From: Gliomastix tumulicola
Lineage: Eukaryota; Ascomycota; Sordariomycetes; Hypocreales; Bionectriaceae
Direction of reading: 5' to 3'
Assembly (NCBI GenBank): GCA_001599755.1
Contig: BCHX01000003.1
Coordinates: forward strand, 4,251,289-4,315,288
Length of the DNA stretch: 64,000 nt
Below the pieces are notes generated by a model. That model worked only from the letters and a program-made list of their open reading frames with translations. It searched no databases and was not told the origin of the DNA. The position numbers and the translations under genes were made by a program. Below, piece by piece: positions 11,236 through 21,003 of this stretch (the stretch's first letter is position 1; the number at the start of each line of letters is the position of its first letter).

Positions 11236-13080
11236 ATGAACCGGATACCAATCAGAGAGCTGGGGGGCTACCTCCTGCAGGGCCGCCTCCCGCAGCGAGG
11301 GTGCCAAGCTGCAGCGCGGCGTCTGAGAGGCCGGTGCCGCGTGGTTGGGCCGACACCAGCAGCGTCCAGGGCGCTCCACATCGAACCCGAGCCCAAGCCC
11401 AAGCCCGCCGTGCCGGTGCGCAAGCAGCTGCGGGAGGAGGCCAAGGCGGCCAAGAAGCAAGGAGGGGGGAAGAAGAAGACAAAGGGCGATTCACAGACGG
11501 TGGACGGGTGGGAGTTGACGGTCGGTATCGAGATCCACGCGCAGCTGAACACGGAGCGCAAGCTCTTCTCGCCGGCCGTCACGTCGTTCAACGACGACCC
11601 GAATAGTCATGTTGCGCTCTTCGATGTGGCCATGCCGGGGAGTCAGCCGCTGTTCCAGAGGGAGACGTTGATTCCTGCGCTGCGGGCGGCATTGGCGCTG
11701 AACTGCGAGGTGCAGCCTGTCAGTCGCTTTGATCGGAAACACTACTTCTGGTGGGATCAGCCGTCTGGATACCAGATCACGCAGTACTACCAGCCGTTTG
11801 CGAAGAAGGGGCATATCACGCTGTCGGCGAGGGATGGCATCTCTCCCCAGGATGGGGAGGGTGTCACCATTGGGATCAAGCAGGTGCAGCTTGAGCAGGA
11901 CACGGCCAAGACGCTCGCGCAGTCGGACAGCACGCACTGGCTTGATTTCAACCGTGTGGGCGTGCCTCTGATTGAGATTATCACGGAGCCTGAGATTCAT
12001 CATCCTCGAACGGCTGCGGTGGTTGTACGTAAGATCCAGCTGCTGCTGAATACGGTGGACGCCTGCGTGTCGGGGATGGAGACTGGTGGTCTCCGTGCCG
12101 ATGTCAACGTCTCTGTGAGGAGGACGGGCGATCCCACTCTGCCGCTCGGGACGAGGACGGAGATCAAGAACCTGAGCACGATCAAGGCTGTCGAGGACGC
12201 GATCATCGCGGAGCGGGATCGGCAGATTCGGGAGATAGAGGCTGGTGGTAAGGTGGCTGGCGAGACGCGCGGGTGGACGATCGGAGCCAAGGAGACCAAG
12301 AGGCTGCGTGGGAAGGAGGGCGAGGTCGACTATCGATATATGCCCGACCCTGATATTGCGCCTTTGGTTATTGGGACTGACCTCGTGGACCACCTGCGGG
12401 CGTCGCTTGCTCTCTTGCCAGACGCGGAACTCGATAAGCTGACGGCCGACTTTGGACTATCGGCTCGAGACGCCGTGTCACTCGTCAATCTGGACAATGG
12501 CGCCCGCATCCAGTATTTCTACAGAGTGCTGGGCTTGGTGCAGAACTTACTAGACCGGGACACATCCGAAGTCACGGGCATACAAGACTACAAGGCCCTT
12601 GCTGGCCTGATTGGCAACTGGACCCTGCATGAGCTCGGGCGATTGACGACGTCGAAGGCAGGCCCCTTAGGGATGACTGACCTGACATTTACTCCTGATG
12701 GCGAGTGTCCTCAGGTGCCGGAAGACCAGCTGGCCCAGCTCCTCTTCCATCTCTACCGCAAGGAGATCACAGGCAAAGTGGCCAAAGAGCTCCTCCTCGC
12801 GCTCTATCTTGGCGAGCTGAAGGACGGTGTTCTCGCCGCTATTGAAGAGCACGACCTTTGGTTCAAGCCGCTCCCAGATGACGAGTACAAACGCATTGTA
12901 GAGATGACGCTTGATCAGAACAAAAAGGTGCTTGACGAATTGGTGGGAAGCGAGGTCATGCCCCAGGGGAAACTCATGTTCCTTGTAGGGAGGATGGTGC
13001 CCCTGGCGGGAGCATCTATCGAGATGGATAAGGCGCAGACATTCATGAGGGGAAGGATCGAAGAGCACCGACAGAGCTGA
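11236..13080 (+). CDS. PET112: Mitochondrial Glu-tRNA(Gln) amidotransferase subunit B (GatB/PET112)
   Basis: Subunit of the complex that converts Glu-tRNA(Gln) to Gln-tRNA(Gln) in mitochondria, needed because no separate mitochondrial Gln-tRNA synthetase exists. A single exon encodes 614 residues. Residues 1-50 are Arg/Ala-rich with few acids, as in a mitochondrial presequence. The catalytic domain begins at WELTVGIEIHAQLNTERKLF (the GatB signature GIEIHxQL) and continues with HYFWWDQPSGYQITQYYQP, VPLIEIITEPEI and the LRADVNVSVR block. The end is the helical YqeY-like tail domain that contacts tRNA. Length fits the fungal family (yeast PET112 is 541 residues). No introns are needed. The ATG at 11236 is followed directly by the presequence, which supports the start. 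Confidence 0.96.
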   Translation: MNRIPIRELGGYLLQGRLPQRGCQAAARRLRGRCRVVGPTPAASRALHIEPEPKPKPAVPVRKQLREEAKAAKKQGGGKKKTKGDSQTVDGWELTVGIEIHAQLNTERKLFSPAVTSFNDDPNSHVALFDVAMPGSQPLFQRETLIPALRAALALNCEVQPVSRFDRKHYFWWDQPSGYQITQYYQPFAKKGHITLSARDGISPQDGEGVTIGIKQVQLEQDTAKTLAQSDSTHWLDFNRVGVPLIEIITEPEIHHPRTAAVVVRKIQLLLNTVDACVSGMETGGLRADVNVSVRRTGDPTLPLGTRTEIKNLSTIKAVEDAIIAERDRQIREIEAGGKVAGETRGWTIGAKETKRLRGKEGEVDYRYMPDPDIAPLVIGTDLVDHLRASLALLPDAELDKLTADFGLSARDAVSLVNLDNGARIQYFYRVLGLVQNLLDRDTSEVTGIQDYKALAGLIGNWTLHELGRLTTSKAGPLGMTDLTFTPDGECPQVPEDQLAQLLFHLYRKEITGKVAKELLLALYLGELKDGVLAAIEEHDLWFKPLPDDEYKRIVEMTLDQNKKVLDELVGSEVMPQGKLMFLVGRMVPLAGASIEMDKAQTFMRGRIEEHRQS

Positions 13081-13413
13081 GCGCTCTTCTTCATTGCCAC
13101 CCAGCAGCTACCTGCGTTGTACTTATACTACTGTATGAATCATACCCCGATTTTGGTTTCTACGGGATCACGGGATGCAGGCTTTTGTCACAGAATCACG
13201 GCTGGAGAGCGGTCAAGGGGTCTGTACGACTTTTTGTCTTTCCCCTCGCGAATCAGTCATGAATGACCCCGTGAGCCCGTCCAAACTCTTTAGAGAGAGG
13301 CGTGATTGCTCGTCAGGGACAGGGCGTTGGGGCGAAGTGTCTCGGACTGGCAAACACTCCTGGTGCCTTGGCCTGGTGAATGAGGTTCATAAAGGATGGC
13401 ATGGAACTCTCTC

Positions 13414-14214
13414 ATGAGACTCATCGCCTTGATCATGGAAATTGTCGCATTGTGAAGGTGAAATTCGATCGAGGTGCTTATTACGACTAATATGGGATTG
13501 ATTCACGTTAGCGAAACAGCGTCAAGCGTTGACACGACGCGCAAGACTCTCGTCACATCATTCGTTACCGCGCGTCTAGTCGTCCCTCGGGATGCACATG
13601 AGGATAGCATTCCCTCTGAGGATGAACGACCTTGCATGGGTGATGCGTTGGATTCCGAATCGACGTCTGATGGCAAGCCTGTGTTCAGCAAGATAACCTC
13701 GGATGAGCCGCCGGTATTCAGCAGGATCACGTCGACGACCAGTGAAGATACGGGGCTGTGGCCACCTAACACGTCGCGGTCTTCATCGACTGAGTACTCG
13801 GATGACAGCTCTTCGGCACCGAGCACAGAGTCTACCTACTCCTCGCCTACCTCGACCACTGCCACAGGAGATACGGGATCCCCAGCGTCATCGACAGACA
13901 CTCGCACTGCTGAACCCTCTGGAGGAGGAGTAACACGTCCTCCGCAGGATCAAGACGAGCTCACCAACGGTGCGACAGCAGGTATCGTCATCGGGATCGT
14001 CATCGCCCTGCTCGCGGCCATCTTCCTCGGCCGGCGGATGTACAACAAGAAGAAGGACAAGTGGCAGGGCCGTGGACGAAGATTTCCTTCTGGACAGTCG
14101 CTCGACACGGCGCCGAGGCAGGATACCCGGATGCATCGCCCGACGGCGGGGAGAGCGGGACCGGCATCACGGGCGGCGACTCGGGACATGGAGTTGCGAT
14201 CGATCAGGTTGTGA
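13414..14214 (+). CDS. Single-pass Ser/Thr-rich cell-surface protein, Mid2-like layout
   Basis: The proposed model has a short first exon (13414-13451, MRLIALIMEIVA, signal-peptide-like) joined by a 60-nt GTGAAG...GTTAG intron with a CTAAT branch site to 13512-14214, giving 246 residues. Without that exon the first ATG is 13492 and no signal peptide exists. The body is rich in Ser, Thr, Asp and Pro and likely O-glycosylated. One membrane helix (GIVIGIVIALLAAIFLG) follows and is capped by RRMYNKKKDK, a positive-inside anchor. A short basic cytoplasmic tail ends the protein. Fungal wall-stress sensors of the Mid2/WSC type look like this, but no WSC cysteine domain is present. The membrane topology is well supported; the function and the first exon are inference. 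Confidence 0.6.
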
Positions 14215-14728
14215 GAAACGGCGACAATGGTACGGTTTTGAGGGACTGGCGACGGATCTATCATCGAATAGCTACTTAGACAGGTTTGACAGGAGATTAG
14301 CTAAGAGAGTCACGAAATCTGCACCAAAAACCGTGCCCATCTATGTAAACAACGCCCTAGAGAATCCCAGAGCATCGACAGCCACCAGTCGGCCAACGTG
14401 CCCGCGCTTGGCTTACACGATCTTGCATCACCCCGATCGCCCGCCATCGCAATTGACGAATGAAATCGCCGTGCGTCATTGTCCCTCGTTGCCCGTAACT
14501 CTCCCCAATTTGTGTTTCTCCCCAGTCACGCTCAGGAGCTTTTGCCCCGGGCCGCGGCCGAGACGTGGGGATGACATCATGATCTTGGGGTCACAGCTCC
14601 TGCCATTTTGTCATTCTTATAGCTGTTTGTCTTCGGTGCAAAAACAACCAATTTCTTTTTCTCTCTCTTTTCACCATTCAATCGACCTGATATTGATCAC
14701 TTCAAAACCCCCAAAAAAACCAGCCATC

Positions 14729-15180
14729 ATGTCGTTCCTCACCAAGATCACCGGCCTCCCCCGCGCTGTTGCCATCTCGGCGACGCGCCTGCCCGCGACT
14801 TGCACGCAGCGACCATTCACGTCGACGGCCATCACGCAGAAGACGGCGACGGAGACTGTCAAGGAGGGGATGAAGAAGGTTGACCGAGCTGTGAGCGACA
14901 ATGTTGCCATTCCGGCTCTCGACGCTGCTGGTATGCCCACCTTCTTGTGTTCCATTCCATACCATACCATACCACCAGTTCGTCACGAAGCTAATGTATC
15001 GAGTGTATAGCCGCAGCAAGAGACGCCGTCAAGGGCGGCGCCGAGAAGGTCGAGTCCGGACAGGCCAGAGCCGAGGCCGAGGGCAAGGCTTCCGAGCTCA
15101 AGGGCAAGGCCAAGGGTGCGGCTGCTGAGGCCGAGGGCAAGGTGAAGGGCGCTGCCGAGCAGGCCAAGCAGAAGCTGTGA
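14729..15180 (+). CDS. Small LEA-like protein with mitochondrial presequence
   Basis: Exons 14729-14930 and 15011-15180 are joined by an 80-nt GTATGC...TATAG intron and give 123 residues. Residues 1-35 (MSFLTKITGLPRAVAISATR and on) carry Arg, Ser and Thr with no acids, a clear mitochondrial targeting pattern. The rest is an Ala/Lys/Glu-rich helix with loose 11-residue repeats (KGAAEQAK, GKASELKGKAKG, AEGKVKGAAEQA), the pattern of group-3 LEA proteins, which protect membranes and enzymes during drying or heat. The original ATG context is good, and a CT-rich leader precedes it. It lies alone between the surface protein and the zinc-finger gene. A role in stress protection of mitochondria is inferred from composition only. 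Confidence 0.75.
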
Positions 15181-15788
15181 GCGATAGACTCCCGAGGAGA
15201 GGGAGGGGATGATTGTACAACTACCTTAGGCGTGTACTATTACAGGAGTTTGGTACTCAATACGATTCTTCAATCCTACGACTGGCGGACGGTGGGACCG
15301 CGACGGTTGACCACATGGATCTGTGACTGGGAGGGATATCTTGTGGTATGAACTTCTATATATGTTTGATGTTTATGTCGGAATATCTGCATGCTGTTAT
15401 CTCCTGTCATGGAGGGGATCTCGCGCAGTTGCGTTTGCATGCGAGCAACACGGCGTGGGCTTCGACTCCTACAGGCCCTGGCGTTCCGACACCGACCTGG
15501 CTGGACGTGAGGTAATCCTTCCCGCCAGCCGAGCTGTCTTTTGGCGGTTTGTGATAGAGGATTCGCCTCTTCAAGCGTCCGAAGCGTCGTCTCCGACAGT
15601 GATGCAATCACAAGTTTCCAGGTGATTGTGAAGGGACCCGAATCTGGTCGACGTGATTCGTCGACCGCCCGCGCTTCTTCCAGCGTGTCGCCCCAGGGGC
15701 TTGTGCTGGGATGGTGACGAGATGGTGGGGATACCATGGCTTGTCATCCCATTATTCCGTCTCTTTCTAGTGACTGGTCGAATCTCCC
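15181..15788. other. convergent 3' flanks, no gene seen
   Basis: This lies between the ends of the LEA-like gene (plus) and the zinc-finger gene (minus). Only short frames without a motif are present. Confidence 0.6.
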
Positions 15789-16484
15789 TCAATCTAACAC
15801 GTCTGCCTTCCGCTTCTTGGCCCTCAACACCGCCGCGTGCCTCTTCTTATGGTACTTCTCGTCGTCCGGGTACAGCGGGTTCCAGACCGTGTCGCAGACC
15901 TTGCACTCCGAGAAGGAAGGCTTCGACGAGATATTGAGCGTTGTCTGGACGGTCGGCGTGGGCTTGGCGCTCGCAGGCCTTGGAGTGTCTTCCGTTTCTT
16001 CCGTCTCTTCCTCGGCTACCAGTGCGCTTGGTGCGTTCTCCTTCTCCTTCTCCTCTGGTAATAATGCCTTCGTAGCTTTTGTCGATTTGGCGGGCGATGA
16101 CGGGGGATCTGTCGGTCTTATCTTCAGCCGCCGACGCCGTTTCGCAGTCGCCTGTGGTACCTCCCGACACGGTGACGACGGGACCGTTACTGCAACGACT
16201 GTGTCCTCGCTCGCGATCGTGGGTGGTGTCGCTGCCGGTACTGGCTTGTAGTAGTTGAGTATTGACGAGCCGTGCTTGCTCTTCAGCTTCTTGGCCGTCG
16301 GCTCCTTCTCGCCCTCGCTCCCTGCTGAACACGCCGTGGCATTGCTCTCAACATTGGAGATGGAGGAGCTCGAGTCGATCTTTGTCGAAGAGGACGTCGT
16401 CGCGTCGTCGTTACTGCTGTCGTGTGCTTTCCGCCGATCGTTGACTCGGAGCTTTGTAGCGGGACGCTTGCCGTAGGTGCGCAT
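15789..16484 (-). CDS. Eco1/ESCO-type zinc-finger protein (no acetyltransferase domain)
   Basis: At least 231 residues. The C-terminus holds CKVCDTVWNPLYPDDEKYHK followed by KRH, which is the C-x2-C...H-x3-H finger found in front of the acetyltransferase domain of cohesin acetyltransferases (Eco1/ESCO). Here the protein stops about 20 residues later, so the enzyme domain is absent. The middle is Ser/Thr/Glu-rich and disordered, with basic stretches such as KRRRRLKIRP, suggesting a nuclear protein. The N-terminal MRTYGKRP resembles the start of Eco1-like proteins. Upstream, a 72-nt intron (16519-16590; GTAAGG donor, GCTAAT, ATCAG) is well formed, so the gene probably begins further left on the minus strand. 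An exon near 16591-16720 has coding-like codon use, but I could not fix its start. Confidence 0.7.
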   Translation of the reverse strand: MRTYGKRPATKLRVNDRRKAHDSSNDDATTSSSTKIDSSSSISNVESNATACSAGSEGEKEPTAKKLKSKHGSSILNYYKPVPAATPPTIASEDTVVAVTVPSSPCREVPQATAKRRRRLKIRPTDPPSSPAKSTKATKALLPEEKEKENAPSALVAEEETEETEDTPRPASAKPTPTVQTTLNISSKPSFSECKVCDTVWNPLYPDDEKYHKKRHAAVLRAKKRKADVLD

Positions 16485-16518
16485 CGGCTTGACGTGTCGG
16501 TCCGCGTCCAGCTTGGTT

Positions 16519-16590
16519 CTGATGGGACGAAAAGTGGACCAGATTAGCGACGAGACGAGAGGGAAGTGGAAGATAGGCGGTCTGCCTTAC
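16519..16590 (-). other. probable intron at 5' end of the zinc-finger gene
   Basis: On the minus strand the segment starts GTAAGG, has GCTAAT about 24 bases before its end and closes with CATCAG. Splicing it joins a frame rich in C- and G-ending codons (including REWYDQCKKPETFTTMLAPF) to TKLDADRHVKPMRTYGKR. That upstream frame has no ATG before a stop, so either another intron exists or the exon is partly non-coding. A competing start at 16722 (MVAKAERAPSSKK) would need a weaker donor two bases earlier. Confidence 0.5.
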
Positions 16591-17039
16591 ACCGGGTAGT
16601 CCGCGAAGGGTGCGAGCATCGTAGTGAAGGTCTCGGGTTTCTTGCACTGGTCGTACCACTCTCTGTCGATGGTGTCCTTGAGTGCTTCTTTGATGATGGC
16701 GCTCGTTCTGCTTTCGCGACCATGATGAGATGTCGAGGGAAATGGTTATTCCATATTTATGCACTGTTATCCAATCCACTGGCAGGGTTGAGAGACGGAA
16801 GGGAGCTGCAGTGAGAAGCGCGGGATGGATAGTTGCCCCACCATAAATTGAGACGCGTCTTGACGCGACTTTCTGTGATGACATAACACACTTAACGCGT
16901 CAACCACCCACACAGTATTTGCATACTGTTCTTTCAATTGCATAAGCATCTCGGCCACCAGTCCTCTGCTCAGTACGTGCATCCTAGCTCTGTACCCCAT
17001 TGAATATATATGTATCGTATAGGCACTCCTCTCGCCGCT

Positions 17040-17771
17040 TCATCGGAACGTCGGATCCAACAGCAACATCGGCGGCACTGGCACACCCGACGCCGTCCTG
17101 CCATCCCACCGAGGCCAGTGCTCCGGGATCTTTAGATTCCTATAGCTTATAGCTTCCTCCAAAGACTCCTTGAAGTAGGCCCTCAGGGCAACCAGCTCCT
17201 TCATGTCCTGGGCGATCTGATCCGCCATCGTCACCTCGATCTTGATCGGAACCCAGGCGGCCGAGAGATGACAGTAGCGCTCCCGCAGCTCGCCTGCTTC
17301 CCTCAGCGTCTCCAGGTGCTCGAAGAATTCTAGTCTGGTGGCGGGGCGGGCATGCATTAGCGCTGTGTTTCCAGTTCGATGCTAACGGGTTTTCCTGGGC
17401 CCCCTACATCTTCTCCATGACTTCGTGATAGAGTAGGCGGAGGCGGGGTGAGATGGCGAAGATACTGGGACTCTGCGTTAGCATCGCGCGCGTCGATGCC
17501 TGGGAGCGGAGATGAAGGGGCAACGTTACTCGGAGTGCTTCCGCTTCAGCCCCCTGGCCTCCCTCGTTATTCGGCTGACTAGGATCTGCAGCTCGTCGTA
17601 CTGGTCGAAGAGTGACTCGAGCTCCAGTTCTGCCCGAGCTTGGTACTTCTTCCGGGTTTTCCATTGTCGGTAGGACTCGGTGCTGCGGAGTGCGGCGGTG
17701 ATCAGACAGCATAGGACAAAGATAGCGTCTGCGATGACCGCCGGGTTCAATAATCGCGGGTTGAGCTGCAT
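17040..17771 (-). CDS. Small membrane-anchored helical protein, tandem paralogue A
   Basis: Exons 17530-17771, 17408-17464 and 17040-17334 (197 residues). The introns are 65 nt (GTAACG...CTAAC...CCCAG) and 73 nt (GTAGGG...ACCAG), both in phase 2. One membrane helix lies near the N-terminus (VIADAIFVLCCLITAAL), followed by a charged, probably coiled-coil stretch (KYQARAELELESLFDQYDEL) and a C-terminal helical region. No known family is recognised. The neighbour at 18511-19111 has the same strand, the same three-exon plan, the same intron phases, a middle exon of exactly 57 nt and a shared SPxLxxxY motif in it, which suggests duplication. An upstream in-frame ATG at 17840 would add 23 Gln/His/Pro-rich residues; I prefer 17771 because the hydrophobic segment follows at once. 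Confidence 0.65.
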
Positions 17772-18510
17772 CCTCGGCAAGTGACCACCGTGTTGGTGTT
17801 GTTGTGCGAGATGTGGCGGCGTGGCGAGACGGGATCCCATATGTCAAGAACTGATACAGGCGGGCGAGGAGTGAAGCGGTCCTGGAGGTGGCCGTGATGG
17901 AGTGCTGGACGAAGAGCGAGGGTTGGATCTTTGTAGGTGATTCTGTTGATTGGGCAGCTGTTGCGCACACACCTGGCAGCAGTAATGAGACGCTGCTTCT
18001 GAAAACGGGCGGCTGGCCGTTTGCTCAAGCTGCATTCTTATGGCGGTCAGGCATTTCCGCCGCCGGCCGGGGACGAGATGCTGGTCAAATCACATGGGCT
18101 TGCGTTGCTTTCTCTTTTATAGCTTTGGGTGGACGTCTCTCGAGAGGCGGGAGTGTAGGTATGTTGCCTGGCCGATAGGCCCGACGACAACAAACGGCCG
18201 TTTGCACTACGCGCACCCATGCTTCTACAAGCACTTTATTTCATATTATTATTCACATGTTGGTCTTGCAAAGCGGACGACGTTGCCCATCGAGAGTTCT
18301 CGATCCATTCATTCCATGGTCTCACGTCTCATCAAAGATTCTTCTACTTTGACCAGCCCGCACGTATCTCGGCTCCTAAAACTCAGGCCGTCTTTCGTAA
18401 ACGACTAAACTGTGCTCTGAAAAGCTCATCAGAAGCCAAATCCACTCGACCGCCGCGCTCTCTCTCTCTTGCGATCCTTCCATTAAACAACCTCTCCCGA
18501 ATTCCCATAT
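17772..18510. other. spacer between the two paralogous genes
   Basis: About 0.7 kb holding the promoter of paralogue A and the 3' flank of paralogue B. No gene, repeat or RNA fold was noticed. Confidence 0.55.
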
Positions 18511-19111
18511 TCAGCCCTCAGCTCCGGCCATGTTCCCCGCTCCGGTCGTGAACTCGTTGATCACCACTGTCACTTGGTCGGAGCTCCGACAGATGTCCTC
18601 CAGAATGGCGACCAAGCGATCAGGGTCCACGCTGTCCTCTGGCAGGGCCTCGAGCTCGCCGATCTTCTCGCCGATAGCCTCCGCCTCCCTCGCGATGTCG
18701 CCTCTGTTGTGTGATATAGTGTCAGCATCGATAGCGGAAGACGTGCATTCCTCTTATCTTTTGGTTTCTCTTCGGGGACAGGGAGCGTACATTTGGCCCT
18801 CGGCCTTCCAATAGGATGCTTGAAGTTCAGGCGAGCTCTCTAGAACGCTTCATGGCGAGACTGTATTAGCAATCGTGGACGAAGTCCAGAATCGTTTAAG
18901 AGCCTCCGACGTACTGCGCCCATTTGTCGCCCAAGACCTTGTGCATGGCCATCAGAAAGGTAAGTTCTTGATACTTCTCCCGGCAGAAGGCGACGGTGAT
19001 GGTCGACGTGTCGTCGTCCCGAACTCGTCGGGCTGGCCACAGTCTAGGCTCGAGCCCGACGATGAGAGCGAGGACGATGACGACGAGGAGAGCATTCTGG
19101 AAGGCGCTCAT
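18511..19111 (-). CDS. Small membrane-anchored helical protein, tandem paralogue B
   Basis: Exons 18915-19111, 18791-18847 and 18511-18703 (148 residues). The introns are 67 nt (GTACGT...GCTAAT...GAAG) and 87 nt (GTACGC...GCTGAC...ACAG), both in phase 2. An N-terminal membrane helix (FQNALLVVIVLALIVGL) is followed by Arg-rich residues and then by helices rich in Glu, Ala and Leu; the C-terminal exon reads like a four-helix or coiled-coil segment (EAEAIGEKIGELEALPED, LVAILEDICRSSDQVTVV). No family is recognised. It shares exon plan, intron phases and the 57-nt middle exon with the gene at 17040-17771. The start at 19111 puts the helix at the N-terminus; an in-frame ATG 27 bases upstream is an alternative. 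Confidence 0.65.
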
Positions 19112-21003
19112 GTGTAAAAAATCAGTGTTGATTTCCATCGTAGGAATGTTCGTCGTGGCTTTTTTGGGTGCTGGTGTGGATGTGATGGCAAGGTTGGGCG
19201 AAACACGAGATGTTCGGAGGAGAGTGAATGGCAAAGTTTTTGAGAGCTGGGGGGGAAGCTGCGGTGAAGGAGGAAGGCAGGTAACACAAGGGCCAATATT
19301 CTTTATGTACCTACCCGAGGTAGGGCATGCAGGCTCCCGAGACCGCCACGTCAGTTAAGATTATGCCTCTGGAATAGTAGACGTAGGTGCTCGTTCACAT
19401 TGCCAGGCAGGATGGCGTTAAATATGATCCTTCATGTCGATATCTGCTCTCCAGTATTTGGTATTGTGTGCGGCTATTGAATCGTTATGTCTTGACCGCA
19501 ATCTCATTTTGAGACAGAGCTCAGCAGCTGCTTGCCCTCTGCTCGTACAACCTGGATGCCAGGTTTGACATTCAAGGAGCTAACCGATTTAGTGACATTA
19601 AATAGTCGTACTGGACTGAGACATTCACGGCGCAGTAACGTCCTCGTACCCTATGCTAAAGTAGTAGTGGTAATAGTCAGCCCATCTTGCACCTCTGCGC
19701 ATGATTACAGGCAGCCCTTCTGCATCTCCCAGATACTGAGTCGTGTGCCTTGTTTGACCTTTCGTTCAATGGGACGGAAGATCTGAAATAAGAAACGATG
19801 TCGTATGTTGAACAGTAGACTTCCAGATCAAAGGTACAGCTGATGGCCATACAAATCCCCAATGAACATTGGCCCCAATGCCTTAACTCCTCCTATGCTA
19901 TTCTCTCATACCCCATATACTCTCACCTCCTCAAGAGCGCAATCCTCGTATGTGCCGATTCTCCTCGCGGGCCCCCTACACGATGTCATCGCTTATTTCT
20001 TACTGCCAGAGGAATCGTTAGCAAGCATGACTTTAATGGAAATGAGGGCAGGGGCATGCATTGTGATGTGCTGATTCTGTGAAAGACATACTTGGGGCAG
20101 TCGGCTTCCTTTATATGTCCCAAACGTAGCCGCAACACGACCAAGGCGTGGCCGAACATAGGCCAGGCACTCTCGCCATTGCTGATGATGCATCGTTCCA
20201 TAACCATCATCATCCCTTGCACATGATGTTGCGTAGTCTCGTGCGCCTTTCCTGGCTGTGTGAAGGTATGGTAAATATGACGGTTGTAGTCACTTGAGTA
20301 TGTAAAGGTGTTGATGCTTCAGACCTGCAGCGGCCCTCGCAGCGGCCCTTGCAGTAGCCACTGTGGCTTCCAATTGCAAGAAGAACTAGGCAACATGCCT
20401 AGGCTTGTATGTTCCATACGGATCGCAGCATGAAGCCGCTGAAACGCTCGATCAATTGACCATGGCCTCGAGATTAGAGACCAGGCTTTGCCGCATGTCG
20501 AATGCAGAGCAGCCTTTCTTAACCGTGTGTGGAAAGGGGAGGCAATGGAACTCTCACCAACGTTCGCTATTCTTCGGAATGGGAGGCCAGGAGCGCGCTA
20601 GCGGCCAATGGCTTGGCTATTGGGCGGATGAGTGGCAGGATTTGCGTGGTGTTGGTAGTTGAGGGCTTCACGAGGCTGTGCAAGGTGGATCCAAGTTGGT
20701 TGAACAAACCGCGACAAACGAGTGATTAATGCTTAATGTTCTCTAGCACGAGGCTACCAGTGCTTCGAGGCAGTGTTTCGTCTTGGATCGCCTCAGCCTC
20801 AAGAGTGGAGATGTAGACGTACGGAGATGTGACTAGGAAGTACGAAGTGGAATAAATAGATCAGCTGCTGATGCAAGTTGGAGTAGATATCTAGGCATCT
20901 TTCACGATTCATCAATATCGTTACCTAGGTCCAACAGAAACAATCTTGCTCTCTGCGCCCTAGTTTGCAAAGCACTGCCCATTGTCGGTGCTGCGTTTCA
21001 AGT
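19112..21003. other. 1.9-kb intergenic region, no gene seen
   Basis: This is the divergent interval between paralogue B (minus) and the APH-like gene (plus). Only short frames without motifs are present. A small direct repeat (two copies of GCAGCGGCCCT near 20326-20350) is the only structure noted. Confidence 0.55.

Noticed and set aside
11491..12393. 300-codon frame on the minus strand inside PET112
   Set aside because: Shadow of the GatB catalytic domain, which is conserved on the plus strand.
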